A stretch of 29,106 nt of DNA from JBGQOJ01 sp052119585 (GTDB lineage Bacteria > Pseudomonadota > Alphaproteobacteria > Rhodobacterales > Rhodobacteraceae). Below the pieces are notes generated by a model, which worked only from the letters and a program-made list of their open reading frames with translations, searched no databases and was not told the DNA's origin. Positions 8,730-16,769 of the stretch are shown one piece after another (position 1 is the first letter of the stretch; the number at the start of each line of letters is the position of its first letter). The position numbers and the translations under genes are program-made. The DNA is taken from positions 1 through 29,106 of the forward strand of contig NZ_JBGQOJ010000034.1 of assembly GCF_052119585.1 (NCBI RefSeq), read 5' to 3'.

Positions 8730-11700
8730 TGCTCCGCCCGAATGACGATAAAGGCGATCAACTCAAAATCGTCGATCCCTGCGATGGCATGGGTCAACGC
8801 AGTGGTGTGACCGCCCGAAAACAGACTGTCGATATCGCGTTCCTCCTTTACCTCGATCATCGAGCGGATCGCATCGTTGAGCAGGTTAGAATAGGTTTCC
8901 ATCCGCCGTCCGTCCTGCGTTTCCGCGTTAAACGAGGCGCAAAGGTCGCGGAAGGGCGTATCACTGCCTTTGCAGCCCGTGCGGATCAGGTCGAGCAGCC
9001 GTTTGACCTGCGTTTGATCAACGACGATCTGCCCGTCCTGTCCGATGTAGATCAGGTAATAGGGATGCAGACGGTTCTGTTGGTTGATATTGACGCTGTC
9101 ATGGATGTTGCGCAGCGTAAAGATCACACCGGGGACAAGCCCGCGCTTTGGATCGGCAGGCACGATAGTGTGCAGTCCATGCGGCATGCGCGGCAAGTCG
9201 TCATGGGTTTTGAGGTAGTTCAGCAGGTCCATCCGGAAATCGTTCAGGCCCAGATCAGTGATGGAAATGCCGGTTTTGACATCCTCCAGTTCGATCACTT
9301 CATTTTGCAGCCGCTGGAGCTGTTCCTTCCGGTAAGCCACGTCCGAGCTTTTCGAGGTCAGCACGTTGTCTTCACCGGTGCCCGCCATGTCGACGATGTG
9401 CATCCGGTTCTCTACCCGTTCCTTGAGGTTGATATATTCGTCCAGCGAAATGTCAGGCCAGTAATTCGACAGCTGGATCTGGGTATTGGGTGAGCCGATC
9501 CGATCAATCCGACCAAAACGCTGGACGATGCGGACAGGGTTCCAGTGGATGTCATAGTTGATCAGGTAGTCGCAATCCTGAAGGTTCTGCCCCTCGGAAA
9601 TGCAGTCCGTGCCGATGAGGATGTCCAGCTCGGCCGGGTCATCTGGCATGATCTTGTCCTTTTCCTTGGCGCGTGGAGAAAAGAGCGTCAGCACGGACTG
9701 GAAGTCATAAAACTTCTTGAGCGTTGTCTTGGGGTTGCCGGAGCCGGTAACCAGGCCTGTATGGATATTCTCGGCCTTGGCGAAATGCGGGGCGAGTTGG
9801 GCGAAGAGGTAATGCGCGGTGTCGGCGTAGGCCGTGAAAACGATCACCTTGCGGTTGCCGGGGTTTAGCGGGTTCGCCATCTTGCTGGAAATTTCCGCAA
9901 TCAGATGCTGCAGTTTGGCGTCATCGCTGGGCGTTACGCGCTCCATCTGTGTGATTAAGGCGTCAATTATAATGCGGTCACCAAAAAGTTCCTGCTTCCA
10001 AGACGTGATGTCCATATCGGCCAGATCGATCTTGATCTTCTTCCCAACCGAGAAATCGGCAAAATCGTCATCTTCATCAGCCACGGCCTCCAGATCGCTA
10101 TCCAGGTCCTCAATTGTCGCGGCACCGCCCGAGGCCTCGAACCGGGCAATAGCCTCGAGCGTCCGTCCGATATTTCCAGACAGCGCCCCGAGGGTCATGC
10201 GGAAGGCTTGGACCGAGCTTTCCAACCGCTTGAGCAAGTTAATCGTCATCAGCGCTTGCAGGCTCTTTTCGCGGTCCGCCTGTTTCAGTGTGCCTTTGCC
10301 GCCTTCGGTCTTGGTGTCGTATAGGTCTTCGTATTTCTTCAATCGGCTTGGCTGGATGTAATTGACCGGCGCATAGACGGCCATTTTCAGGTCACTCAAC
10401 TGAGCGAAAATCTCGTTGAATCCGATGACATCGTCGCGATGGGTAATTGGAAGGTGATGCGAGAGCGGCTTTAGCCGCGTCGGGAACGTGCCGATATCTG
10501 CCGTGTCATAGAAGGTCTCGATATGCTTGCGGGATCGCGCGATGGTCACCGCATCCAACAGTTCGAAAAAATCAAAATCAAGCGCCCTCAGAATAGAGGC
10601 CGCTGTCCGTTGATCCGGCGGCAGGTTCGACCATACGTTGAAGGCCGTCTGCGCACGCCGGAATATCTCTTCAACGCTTGTTTTAGTTTTGAGGTTCTTG
10701 CTCAGCGCGTCCGAATGCCCCTCATAGGCGAGTGCAAGCTGATTTCGCAAATCGGTGAACCGGTTGTTCACGGGGGTCGCCGACAGCATTAGGACTTTCG
10801 TTTTCACACCCGCCTTGATGACCTGGTTCATCAGGCGCTGATAACGGGTTTCTCGATCCTTGTAGACGTCATTGTTTCGGAAGTTGTGGGACTCATCGAT
10901 GACAACAAGGTCATAGTTCCCCCAATTCACACGGTCGAGCCGCATGCCGAAAGAGTCACCGGAGGTGCGCGACAGGTCGGTATGACAAAGCACGTCATAC
11001 CGGAACCGATCTTTAGCGAAGATGTTCGTGGTCAGGTTGGCGTTATAGTTGCGCCAGTTGTCCGCCAGCTTCTTCGGGCAAAGAACCAGCACATCCTTAT
11101 TCCGCAGCTCATAGTATTTGACCACCGCCAGCGCGGTAAACGTTTTTCCCAATCCGACACTGTCGGCAAGAATACAGCCGTTGTAAGTTTCCAGCTTGTT
11201 GATGATTCCAACCGCCGCATCCTGTTGATAATTGAAGAGCTTCTGCCAGATCAGGCTATCCTGATACCCCGTCCGTTCTTTCGGTAGGACGTCTTCATCG
11301 ATTTCACTCAGGAAGTCGCTGAACAAATTGAACAAGATCAGGAAGTAAATCCGTTCGGCAGGGTTTTCATGATAAACGGATTCAATGTGCTCTAGGACTT
11401 CGCTGGTGACATCACGCAACTTTTCCTGATCGTTCCAGATTTGGTCGAAGAGGCTTAGATAGGTCTGGGCGAACTGAGGTTCGTCCATAACCTGTGTGTA
11501 ATTCGAGATCGCATCGCCTCGCTGATACCCGAGATCCACCGCCGTGAAGCCCGAAAGCGGCATATAGGCCGCGCCTGATCCGGCCTTTTGCACATGTGCG
11601 AATTGCTGCATTGCAGCAGAGGTTGCATTCGAACTGAACCGCGCTTTGCTCCGGATCCAGTCAGCGCATTCTCGGGCGACCGCCCGCTGCGTCATCCTGT

Positions 11701-11989
11701 TGCGCAGTTGGATTTCGAACTCGCTACCGTAAATACCTCCCTCGGATTGATCCGTCGGGATGAAGAACTCGCGCCGTTCCTTTTTTATTCGGTCAATTGC
11801 GCCGTTGGGAACGAAAACTGGCGAAGTAAATATGAACTCGAACTCCTTCAGCTTGCCGAGTTCCGATTTCAGGGCCTCGAATGCGTAAATCGAGAAACAG
11901 GCGGCTGCCACGCGGAATTTCGTGGCCCCCGTAAGCTCGCGCTTTAGATCATCCCCAAGAAGGGCCGTGGTGTTGTCGACGATCCGCAA
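8726..11989 (-). CDS. SNF2-type helicase with PLD-like N-terminus, first gene of the five-gene operon
   Basis: A 1087-residue SF2/SNF2 ATPase. Residues 1-120 resemble the phospholipase-D-like domain that precedes helicases of this type, but I see no HxK catalytic motif, so it is probably structural. Walker A is DSVGLGKT (276-283), motif II is DESH (365-368), and motif III is SATP (403-406). A C-terminal lobe ends in the arginine-finger pattern QRFGRIDRIGS. The start is a TTG at 11987-11989, chosen because GGGAGAG lies just upstream and the frame begins with RIVDNTTALL. It would translocate along or remodel DNA. It opens an operon that also encodes Mod and Res, so it probably acts in the same defence complex. 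Confidence 0.88.
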   Translation of the reverse strand: MRIVDNTTALLGDDLKRELTGATKFRVAAACFSIYAFEALKSELGKLKEFEFIFTSPVFVPNGAIDRIKKERREFFIPTDQSEGGIYGSEFEIQLRNRMTQRAVARECADWIRSKARFSSNATSAAMQQFAHVQKAGSGAAYMPLSGFTAVDLGYQRGDAISNYTQVMDEPQFAQTYLSLFDQIWNDQEKLRDVTSEVLEHIESVYHENPAERIYFLILFNLFSDFLSEIDEDVLPKERTGYQDSLIWQKLFNYQQDAAVGIINKLETYNGCILADSVGLGKTFTALAVVKYYELRNKDVLVLCPKKLADNWRNYNANLTTNIFAKDRFRYDVLCHTDLSRTSGDSFGMRLDRVNWGNYDLVVIDESHNFRNNDVYKDRETRYQRLMNQVIKAGVKTKVLMLSATPVNNRFTDLRNQLALAYEGHSDALSKNLKTKTSVEEIFRRAQTAFNVWSNLPPDQRTAASILRALDFDFFELLDAVTIARSRKHIETFYDTADIGTFPTRLKPLSHHLPITHRDDVIGFNEIFAQLSDLKMAVYAPVNYIQPSRLKKYEDLYDTKTEGGKGTLKQADREKSLQALMTINLLKRLESSVQAFRMTLGALSGNIGRTLEAIARFEASGGAATIEDLDSDLEAVADEDDDFADFSVGKKIKIDLADMDITSWKQELFGDRIIIDALITQMERVTPSDDAKLQHLIAEISSKMANPLNPGNRKVIVFTAYADTAHYLFAQLAPHFAKAENIHTGLVTGSGNPKTTLKKFYDFQSVLTLFSPRAKEKDKIMPDDPAELDILIGTDCISEGQNLQDCDYLINYDIHWNPVRIVQRFGRIDRIGSPNTQIQLSNYWPDISLDEYINLKERVENRMHIVDMAGTGEDNVLTSKSSDVAYRKEQLQRLQNEVIELEDVKTGISITDLGLNDFRMDLLNYLKTHDDLPRMPHGLHTIVPADPKRGLVPGVIFTLRNIHDSVNINQQNRLHPYYLIYIGQDGQIVVDQTQVKRLLDLIRTGCKGSDTPFRDLCASFNAETQDGRRMETYSNLLNDAIRSMIEVKEERDIDSLFSGGHTTALTHAIAGIDDFELIAFIVIRAEQ

Positions 11990-12112
11990 AGCATCTCTCC
12001 CGCCAGAAATATGGCTTCTATCGGTAACCTACTGACACCGCGTGGATGTGCAACGAGTTACCTGAATGGCATCTGCAAAATCGCGTTTCAGATAAGGTGA
12101 TCGTGCACTTGT
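11990..12112. other. Upstream region of the five-gene operon
   Basis: This should contain the promoter of the minus-strand operon. A TTGCAC hexamer is visible, but no good -10 at the right distance, so I do not place a promoter. The GGGAGAG ribosome site of the SNF2 helicase gene is at its edge (about 11994-12000). Confidence 0.4.
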
Positions 12113-12210
12113 GCGGGAAAGCACGAAGTCCTAGAGCAATCCCGCGTCAACGATGGGGATGCCTTTTGCTGCCACCGACTTCTTGGGGTTCAAACCTCCG
12201 CTCCGGGTTC
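12113..12210. repeat. Dispersed repeat, copy B
   Basis: This copy begins with GCGGGAAAGCACGAAGTCCT and shares the core GATGGGGATGCCTTTTGCTG (from 12152) with copies A and C. Its first 60 bases are nearly identical to copy C. It is followed by a GGGTTCAAACCTCC segment. The hairpin end with CTCAAT.TGCAGCCCG that copies A and C carry is missing, so this copy looks truncated. Together copies A and B bracket the HTH gene and the five-gene operon. Confidence 0.8.
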
Positions 12211-12563
12211 ACATTCAGAGGGTATGGCCATGAAGTCGGTCTCGACCGACCGGGTGAACGCGTCGCCATGGCCAGCGGTCGCTTTGTCCCGCACTGCCAA
12301 TTTATCTGTCACGAAGCGAAGGGCAGCTGATCCCAGGCGGGCCATTCGATCTAAGCGCAGCGAACGGCAGTTCAGAGCCCTCAGCAGCCAAATTGAAACC
12401 ACTTTCTTCAATCCCGCAGAAACCTGTGGGGCTAGACCGATTCAAGAACCACGAGCCACAGCGGCGAAAACTGCCATCCGTGATAGCCGCAGCAAAGTCT
12501 GAACAGCCTATGAACAGGTTGCAGACTGCGAGGTCGGTCGAAACCGAAACCGCCTCTTGATTA
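12211..12563. other. Intergenic, no gene recognised
   Basis: About 350 bases between repeat copy B and the cytochrome gene. Open frames cross it on both strands, but none has family-like composition, a ribosome site or recognisable motifs. I see nothing else supportable. Confidence 0.45.
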
Positions 12564-12959
12564 CTACTGCTGGATTGACTGGAGATAGTAGACGAGAGAC
12601 AGGATGCGTCCGCGTGCCACCATCTCCGCGGTCTCTCCACGCTCGCTGGTTGCTGAGGCCTGAAATCGATCACCCCACACCGGCATGTCGTTTCCATGAA
12701 CGGGTATTACATTTCGCCTATCGATCATGAATACTGTGTATTCAAACGGAAACTGCCCTTTGTTTCGGGCAGCAAGACCAGTAAGGTCCGGAGTTCCAAT
12801 TTTCAGAAGCTCCGCTAGTGGCCCGTCACCTTTCCCTGACTCACCATGGCATCCCGCGCAAGCGATCATGTATTCACTTTGACCGACGCTTTCCGCCTCA
12901 ACGGATTGCACTCCCAACAAGCTGGCGAGAATAGCCGTTATAAGGACAGTCATTTTCAT
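12564..12959 (-). CDS. Small periplasmic c-type cytochrome
   Basis: A 131-residue protein with a clear signal peptide (MKMTVLITAILASLLG..., cleavage likely after VEA at about 22) and one haem-attachment motif CAGCH (34-38). The probable axial methionine is Met92 in GNDMPVWG. The start at 12959 is preferred over an upstream in-frame ATG because GGAGG lies 8 bases before it and the signal peptide begins there. It would be exported by Sec and carry one covalent haem, transferring electrons in the periplasm. Nothing in its surroundings shows its partner. It stands alone between two copies of the dispersed repeat, an ordinary housekeeping-type gene in a defence island. Confidence 0.88.
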   Translation of the reverse strand: MKMTVLITAILASLLGVQSVEAESVGQSEYMIACAGCHGESGKGDGPLAELLKIGTPDLTGLAARNKGQFPFEYTVFMIDRRNVIPVHGNDMPVWGDRFQASATSERGETAEMVARGRILSLVYYLQSIQQ

Positions 12960-13234
12960 TGTAATATCCTCCACCCTTATAAGCCAAGTTGTCACTTGGC
13001 AAAAAAATAAGTCTAACACCATCGCTTCATAAGCATATTGACTCAAATCAAGCGGTCATTTCGTGGGTAAGCCGCTTGTTTGGCATTCTCTTTCCCCCGC
13101 ACCCAAGAGAAACGAACCGCGACTTCGGGCGTGAGATGCATTCACGCCGCCGTAGCAAAAGGCAGGTTCGTCCGCATTGCTGTCCTTCGCGGTATTCCAT
13201 TTTAGTGGATTATGACCTTAGTTTCCTGCCACAC
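12960..13234. other. Upstream region of the cytochrome gene
   Basis: It contains the GGAGG ribosome site of the cytochrome gene. The rest holds no supported feature. Confidence 0.4.
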
Positions 13235-13372
13235 GACGGGAAAGCACGAAGTCCTAGAGCAATCCTGCATCGACGATGGGGATGCCTTTTGCTGCCACCA
13301 GCTTCCCAGGGTCCAAACCTCCGCAGAGAGGCACCGTCAGACTCAATATGCAGCCCGCTGAGTGGTGCCTTT
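13235..13372. repeat. Dispersed repeat, copy C
   Basis: The most complete copy. It contains GGGAAAGCACGAAGTCCTAG, the core GATGGGGATGCCTTTTGCTG (from 13275) and CCAAACCTCCGC. It ends in a hairpin, AGGCACC ... GGTGCCT, with an inner TCAG/CTGA pair around CTCAATATGCAGCCCG. The outer stem differs in sequence between copies A and C while pairing is kept, which hints at a structured RNA or DNA element rather than a decayed gene. Confidence 0.8.
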
Positions 13373-13409
13373 GCGTTTAGGCTTAAGTGGTAAGTTCCTT
13401 GCGTCAAGC

Positions 13410-13440
13410 CCGCCAGGGGGCACTATACCGAGTCTGGCGG
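13410..13440. other. 7-bp stem hairpin CCGCCAG/CTGGCGG
   Basis: Perfect inverted repeat (13410-13416 and 13434-13440) with a 17-base loop, just downstream of repeat copy C. It lacks a T-run, so it is not a classical terminator on either strand. Confidence 0.45.
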
Positions 13441-13545
13441 TGGGGATTACCCTCGGATAGGTTTTATCGTGATCGATTGTGCGCACGATGCAACGATGCA
13501 ATCGTTTTCCTCTTCAAAAGCTGAATGCAATGGGGGCCCGACGAT

Positions 13546-13610
13546 GCTATAGAATGAAAGTAGACGCTGAAATATGCTATACAATTTGCTATACAAAATG
13601 CTATACGCAT
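13546..13610. repeat. AT-rich block with 12-bp-spaced GCTATAC repeats
   Basis: GCTATAC occurs at 13576, 13588 and 13600, exactly 12 bp apart, and a related GCTATAG at 13546. The surrounding 200 bases are strongly AT-rich compared with the island around them. Regularly spaced short direct repeats next to AT-rich DNA resemble iterons or cooperative operator sites. No replication gene is nearby, so an operator, a nucleoid-silencer target or the end of a lost element are equally open. Confidence 0.6.
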
Positions 13611-13818
13611 ATTTTTTAAGTATATGATAATATTTATAAAAAAGACGAATGTGATGCGATGCGACGGACTTCGTCTCCGCCACCACCCCTTGATATTGCT
13701 GGGTTATTTAAGTTTTTATCAATTGTACCCGCCATTAAGCCCGCCATAGAAAATATGCTTGTTTGCTTGAGATTTTGAGAAGGTTTGGAATGCTCCCACT
13801 GAAGTGGTCCACCTTTTG

Positions 13819-13836
13819 ATTGATCGCAAGATCAAT
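13819..13836. other. Perfect hairpin ATTGATC-GCAA-GATCAAT
   Basis: A 7-bp perfect stem closed by a GCAA (GNRA-class) tetraloop. It lies in debris between the AT-rich block and the IS256-like scrap. It may come from the end of a mobile element. No T-run follows. Confidence 0.5.
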
Positions 13837-14040
13837 GACGAAGTGTTCCGGGGTGTTGCGCCTCATGCCGATCAGGCCGAGCTTCATCCGTGCCCAGATG
13901 AACGACGGTAGCGACCAGCAGCTTGTGCGGGCGGTTCTATCCAAACCAGCCTATCTGACTGGCTCAACGCTGTTTCTTTCGACATTCTGCGCAAGGAAAC
14001 AGCGCGGCGGTATGCCTTTGCTTTCGCGTCGTAGCACCGC

Positions 14041-14100
14041 TTTCTCAACATTTGGGCGGATGGCGTCTATTTCAAGCTGCGAATGGCTGAAGAAAGACAC
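14041..14100 (+). pseudogene. IS256-like transposase remnant
   Basis: Reading from 14041, the frame gives FLNIWADGVYFKLRMAEE, which matches the IS256-family pattern around the catalytic Asp (WADGIYF.vRl). A stop codon lies just upstream and no further transposase sequence follows, so only about 20 residues survive. It ends some 70 bp before hsdM, which suggests that an IS insertion or deletion remodelled the hsdM upstream region. Confidence 0.5.
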
Positions 14101-14173
14101 CCCACCGCGCTTGCCCCTTTCACATCCCGCTCCAATCCTTCATCAATACCCGGCGCAACTTATGGATGACCCG

Positions 14174-15730
14174 ATGACCGAAGAACAAAAGAAGAAGCTG
14201 GAACAAAAGCTCTGGGATATCGCCAACACCCTGCGCGGCAAGATGAACGCGGACGAATTTCGCGACTACATTCTTGGCTTCATCTTTTACAAATACCTGT
14301 CCGAGCGGCTTTATATCTACGCCAACGGGGTGCTGAGCGAAGACGGCTTGGATTTCGCCGACATTGATGAGACCACCGATGAAGGGCAGGCGTATCTCGA
14401 TGCCGTGGCCGAGGCTGCGATTGACGAGCTGGGATACTTCCTCAAACCCTCCGAGCTGTTCAGTGCCGTCGCCAAGCGCGGCAGCAAGCCGGGCAACTTC
14501 ATCATCGAAGACCTTGCGCGCATCCTCAACAACATCGAACGCTCGACCATGGGTGCGGAATCCGAGGATGACTTCGACGACCTGTTTTCCGACATGGACT
14601 TGACATCGAACAAACTGGGCAGGACAGAGGAAGCCAAGAACACGCTGATCGCCAAGGTCCTGACCCATCTGGACAGCATCGATTTCGAGCTGGAAAAGAT
14701 CGACAGCGACGTGCTGGGCGATGCCTATGAATATCTGATCGGGCAATTCGCCAGCGGCGCGGGCAAGAAGGCGGGCGAATTTTACACCCCGCAACAGGTG
14801 TCCACCATTCTGGCGCGCATCGTCACCACCGGCAAAACGCGGATCAAATCGGTCTATGATCCCACCTGCGGGTCAGGGTCGCTGCTGCTGCGCGTCGCCA
14901 AGGAAGTCGAGGTGGGTGATTTCAACGGGCAGGAAATGAACCGCACCACCTATAACCTTGCGCGGATGAACATGATCCTGCACGGGGTGCATTACCGCAA
15001 TTTCGACCTGAAACAGGAAGACACGCTGGAACATCCCCAGCACGCTGACAAGCGGTTCGAGGCGGTGGTGGCCAACCCGCCCTTCAGCGCCAACTGGTCC
15101 GCCAATCCGCTGTTGTTGAACGATGACCGATATAGCCAATACGGGCGGCTGGCCCCGGCAAGCAAGGCTGACTTTGCCTTTGTCCAGCACATGCTGCACC
15201 AGTTGGATGACAACGGCACCATGGCGGTGATCCTGCCGCATGGCGTGCTGTTTCGCGGCGCGGCCGAGGGGCATATCCGCGAATATATCATCAAGGAACG
15301 CAACTGGCTGGATGCGGTGATCGGGCTGCCTGCGAATATCTTTTACGGCACGTCCATTCCCACCTGTATTCTGGTGTTCAAGAAATGCCGCGAATACCCC
15401 GAGGATATTCTGTTCGTCGATGCCTCTACCTGTTTTGAAAAGGCCAAGAACCAGAATGTCCTGCGCCCGCAGGATATTGCCAAGATCATCGACACCTATC
15501 GCGGGCGATTGGTCGAGGAGCGGTTCTCGCACCGCGCCAAGCTGTCAGAGGTGGCCGAGAACGACTATAACCTGAACATCCCCCGCTATGTGGACACGTT
15601 TCAAGCGGAAGAGGCGATTGATCTGGCTGCTGTCGCCGCCGCGTTGCGCGCGAACGCAGCAGGCATGGCCGATCTGGACGCGCAGATTGCGGGGTTCTGT
15701 GCGGAATTAGGGATCGAGGCACCAGTATGA
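14174..15730 (+). CDS. hsdM: Type I restriction-modification methyltransferase subunit HsdM
   Basis: A 518-residue N6-adenine methyltransferase. The start at MTEEQKKKLEQKL is chosen because the HsdM family begins here; the frame stays open upstream, but that part is debris, and an ATG four codons earlier (14162) is an alternative. An N-terminal HsdM_N helical domain is followed by GEFYTPQ (201-207), SAM motif I DPTCGSGSLLL (229-239) and the catalytic NPPF (301-304). It pairs with HsdS for methylation and with HsdR for restriction. The last four bases overlap the next gene (ATGA), and the 3' end encodes GAGG, which serves as that gene's ribosome site. No strong ribosome site precedes hsdM itself. 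Confidence 0.93.
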   Translation: MTEEQKKKLEQKLWDIANTLRGKMNADEFRDYILGFIFYKYLSERLYIYANGVLSEDGLDFADIDETTDEGQAYLDAVAEAAIDELGYFLKPSELFSAVAKRGSKPGNFIIEDLARILNNIERSTMGAESEDDFDDLFSDMDLTSNKLGRTEEAKNTLIAKVLTHLDSIDFELEKIDSDVLGDAYEYLIGQFASGAGKKAGEFYTPQQVSTILARIVTTGKTRIKSVYDPTCGSGSLLLRVAKEVEVGDFNGQEMNRTTYNLARMNMILHGVHYRNFDLKQEDTLEHPQHADKRFEAVVANPPFSANWSANPLLLNDDRYSQYGRLAPASKADFAFVQHMLHQLDDNGTMAVILPHGVLFRGAAEGHIREYIIKERNWLDAVIGLPANIFYGTSIPTCILVFKKCREYPEDILFVDASTCFEKAKNQNVLRPQDIAKIIDTYRGRLVEERFSHRAKLSEVAENDYNLNIPRYVDTFQAEEAIDLAAVAAALRANAAGMADLDAQIAGFCAELGIEAPV

Positions 15731-16671
15731 ACACTGCAAAAGAATACCGCCGGATCATGTTGGGCCGTAAAAGCGCCAACGCTGATGATGGCCTCAAGGG
15801 CGGCTGGATCGCTGCGGGTTACATCGACGGGATCGATCTGACGGGACAGTTTCCGTTGGATTGGAAAGAGTTTAACGCCAAGATGCGTGATGTCTGGCTG
15901 GAACAGAACCCCGGTAAATCCAAGGTAGCGGCGGGGCTGGCCTGCGCAATGCTGTACACCATCTGTCATGGGGCCAGCATTGGTGATGTGGTGATGACAC
16001 CGGACACTGAAGGCAATATCCATTTCGGCGAGATCAGCGGCGATTACATCTATGATCCGACCTATGAGCTACCCCACAAACGACCTGTACGCTGGTATGG
16101 CATATCCCGTCATCGGAATGAGCTGAGCGACGGTCTGCAAAACTCTTTGGGGTCCACCGGAACAGTAAGCAACGTCACCAAACACTCCGCCGAGATCAAA
16201 GTGATCCTTGATGGCCAGCAGGTTGCTGCCCTCACTGCAGTTGACCCCGATGTCGAAGACGTCAGTGTGTTTGCGCTGGAACAGCATCTGGAGTCCTTTC
16301 TGATTGCCAACTGGGCAGCAACACCACTGGGGAAGTCCCACAATCTTTATACCATTGACGGGGAAAACATCGGCCAGCAATTCCCGACAGACACCGGCCC
16401 CATCGATATCCTGGCGATCAGCAAGGACGGCAAGGAACTGTTGGTGGTCGAACTGAAGCGGGGCCGGGCCAGCGACCGCGTGGTCGGGCAGATCCAACGC
16501 TACATGGGATACGTGCAGGCAGAGTTGGCGGAACAGGGCCAGACCGTGCGCGGCGTGATCATAGCGCTAGAGGATGACCTCCGCCTGAAGCGGGCGTTGA
16601 GCGTGGCCCCGAACATAACCTTCTTCCGCTATCAAGTCAGTTTTCAGCTGCTGGCGGGGGGCACGGAATGA
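15727..16671 (+). CDS. PD-(D/E)XK nuclease (NucS/DUF91-like) with PUA/EVE-like N-terminus, embedded in the hsd operon
   Basis: A 314-residue protein not normally part of a type I system. The C-terminal domain has GPIDIL with Asp227, then VELKR with Glu242 and Lys244, then QIQRYMGYV, which together match the NucS/DUF91 group of PD-(D/E)XK nucleases. The N-terminal 120 residues (GASIGDVVMTP, then IHFGEISGDYIYDP) resemble PUA/EVE-like folds that read modified bases in type IV enzymes; this part is inference from pattern. It is translationally coupled to hsdM (ATGA) and followed by a copy of the HsdM tail. A modification-dependent or accessory nuclease is the simplest reading. All three catalytic residues are present. 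Confidence 0.78.
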   Translation: MNTAKEYRRIMLGRKSANADDGLKGGWIAAGYIDGIDLTGQFPLDWKEFNAKMRDVWLEQNPGKSKVAAGLACAMLYTICHGASIGDVVMTPDTEGNIHFGEISGDYIYDPTYELPHKRPVRWYGISRHRNELSDGLQNSLGSTGTVSNVTKHSAEIKVILDGQQVAALTAVDPDVEDVSVFALEQHLESFLIANWAATPLGKSHNLYTIDGENIGQQFPTDTGPIDILAISKDGKELLVVELKRGRASDRVVGQIQRYMGYVQAELAEQGQTVRGVIIALEDDLRLKRALSVAPNITFFRYQVSFQLLAGGTE

Positions 16672-16769
16672 CCCATGCAATACTGAAAGCTGACGCCGCA
16701 AGCATGGCCGATCTGGACGCACAGATTGCGGGGTTCTGTGCAGAACTGGGTATCGAGGCACCGCTATGA
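16668..16769 (+). CDS. 33-residue micro-ORF, duplicated HsdM C-terminal tail
   Basis: This short frame overlaps the nuclease gene stop (ATGA at 16668) and the hsdS start (ATGA at 16766). From residue 6 it reads LKADAASMADLDAQ and then the rest of a 28-residue match to the last residues of HsdM (LRANAAGMADLDAQ...). The DNA differs from the hsdM 3' end at scattered positions, so it is not a fresh copy. It retains the GAGG site and ATGA junction that normally couple hsdM to hsdS. It probably lets ribosomes pass from the inserted nuclease gene to hsdS. Whether the peptide has a function of its own is unknown. Confidence 0.72.
   Translation: MTHAILKADAASMADLDAQIAGFCAELGIEAPL

Noticed and set aside
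12000..12060. Sigma-70 promoter for the five-gene operon (TTGCAC, then AGGTTA 17 bases on)
   Set aside because: The -10 match is too poor to support.
12152..12210. tRNA-like T-arm in the repeat (GGGGTTCAAACCTCC)
   Set aside because: No acceptor stem, anticodon arm or D-arm can be built around it, and copies A and C do not keep the sequence.
13447..13686. 79-residue minus-strand ORF in the AT-rich block
   Set aside because: Its composition is explained by the AT-rich repeats; no motif or ribosome site.
13820..14173. N-terminal extension of HsdM from the upstream in-frame ATG
   Set aside because: The extra 118 residues have no HsdM similarity and overlap IS debris; the family start MTEEQKKKLEQ fits at 14174.
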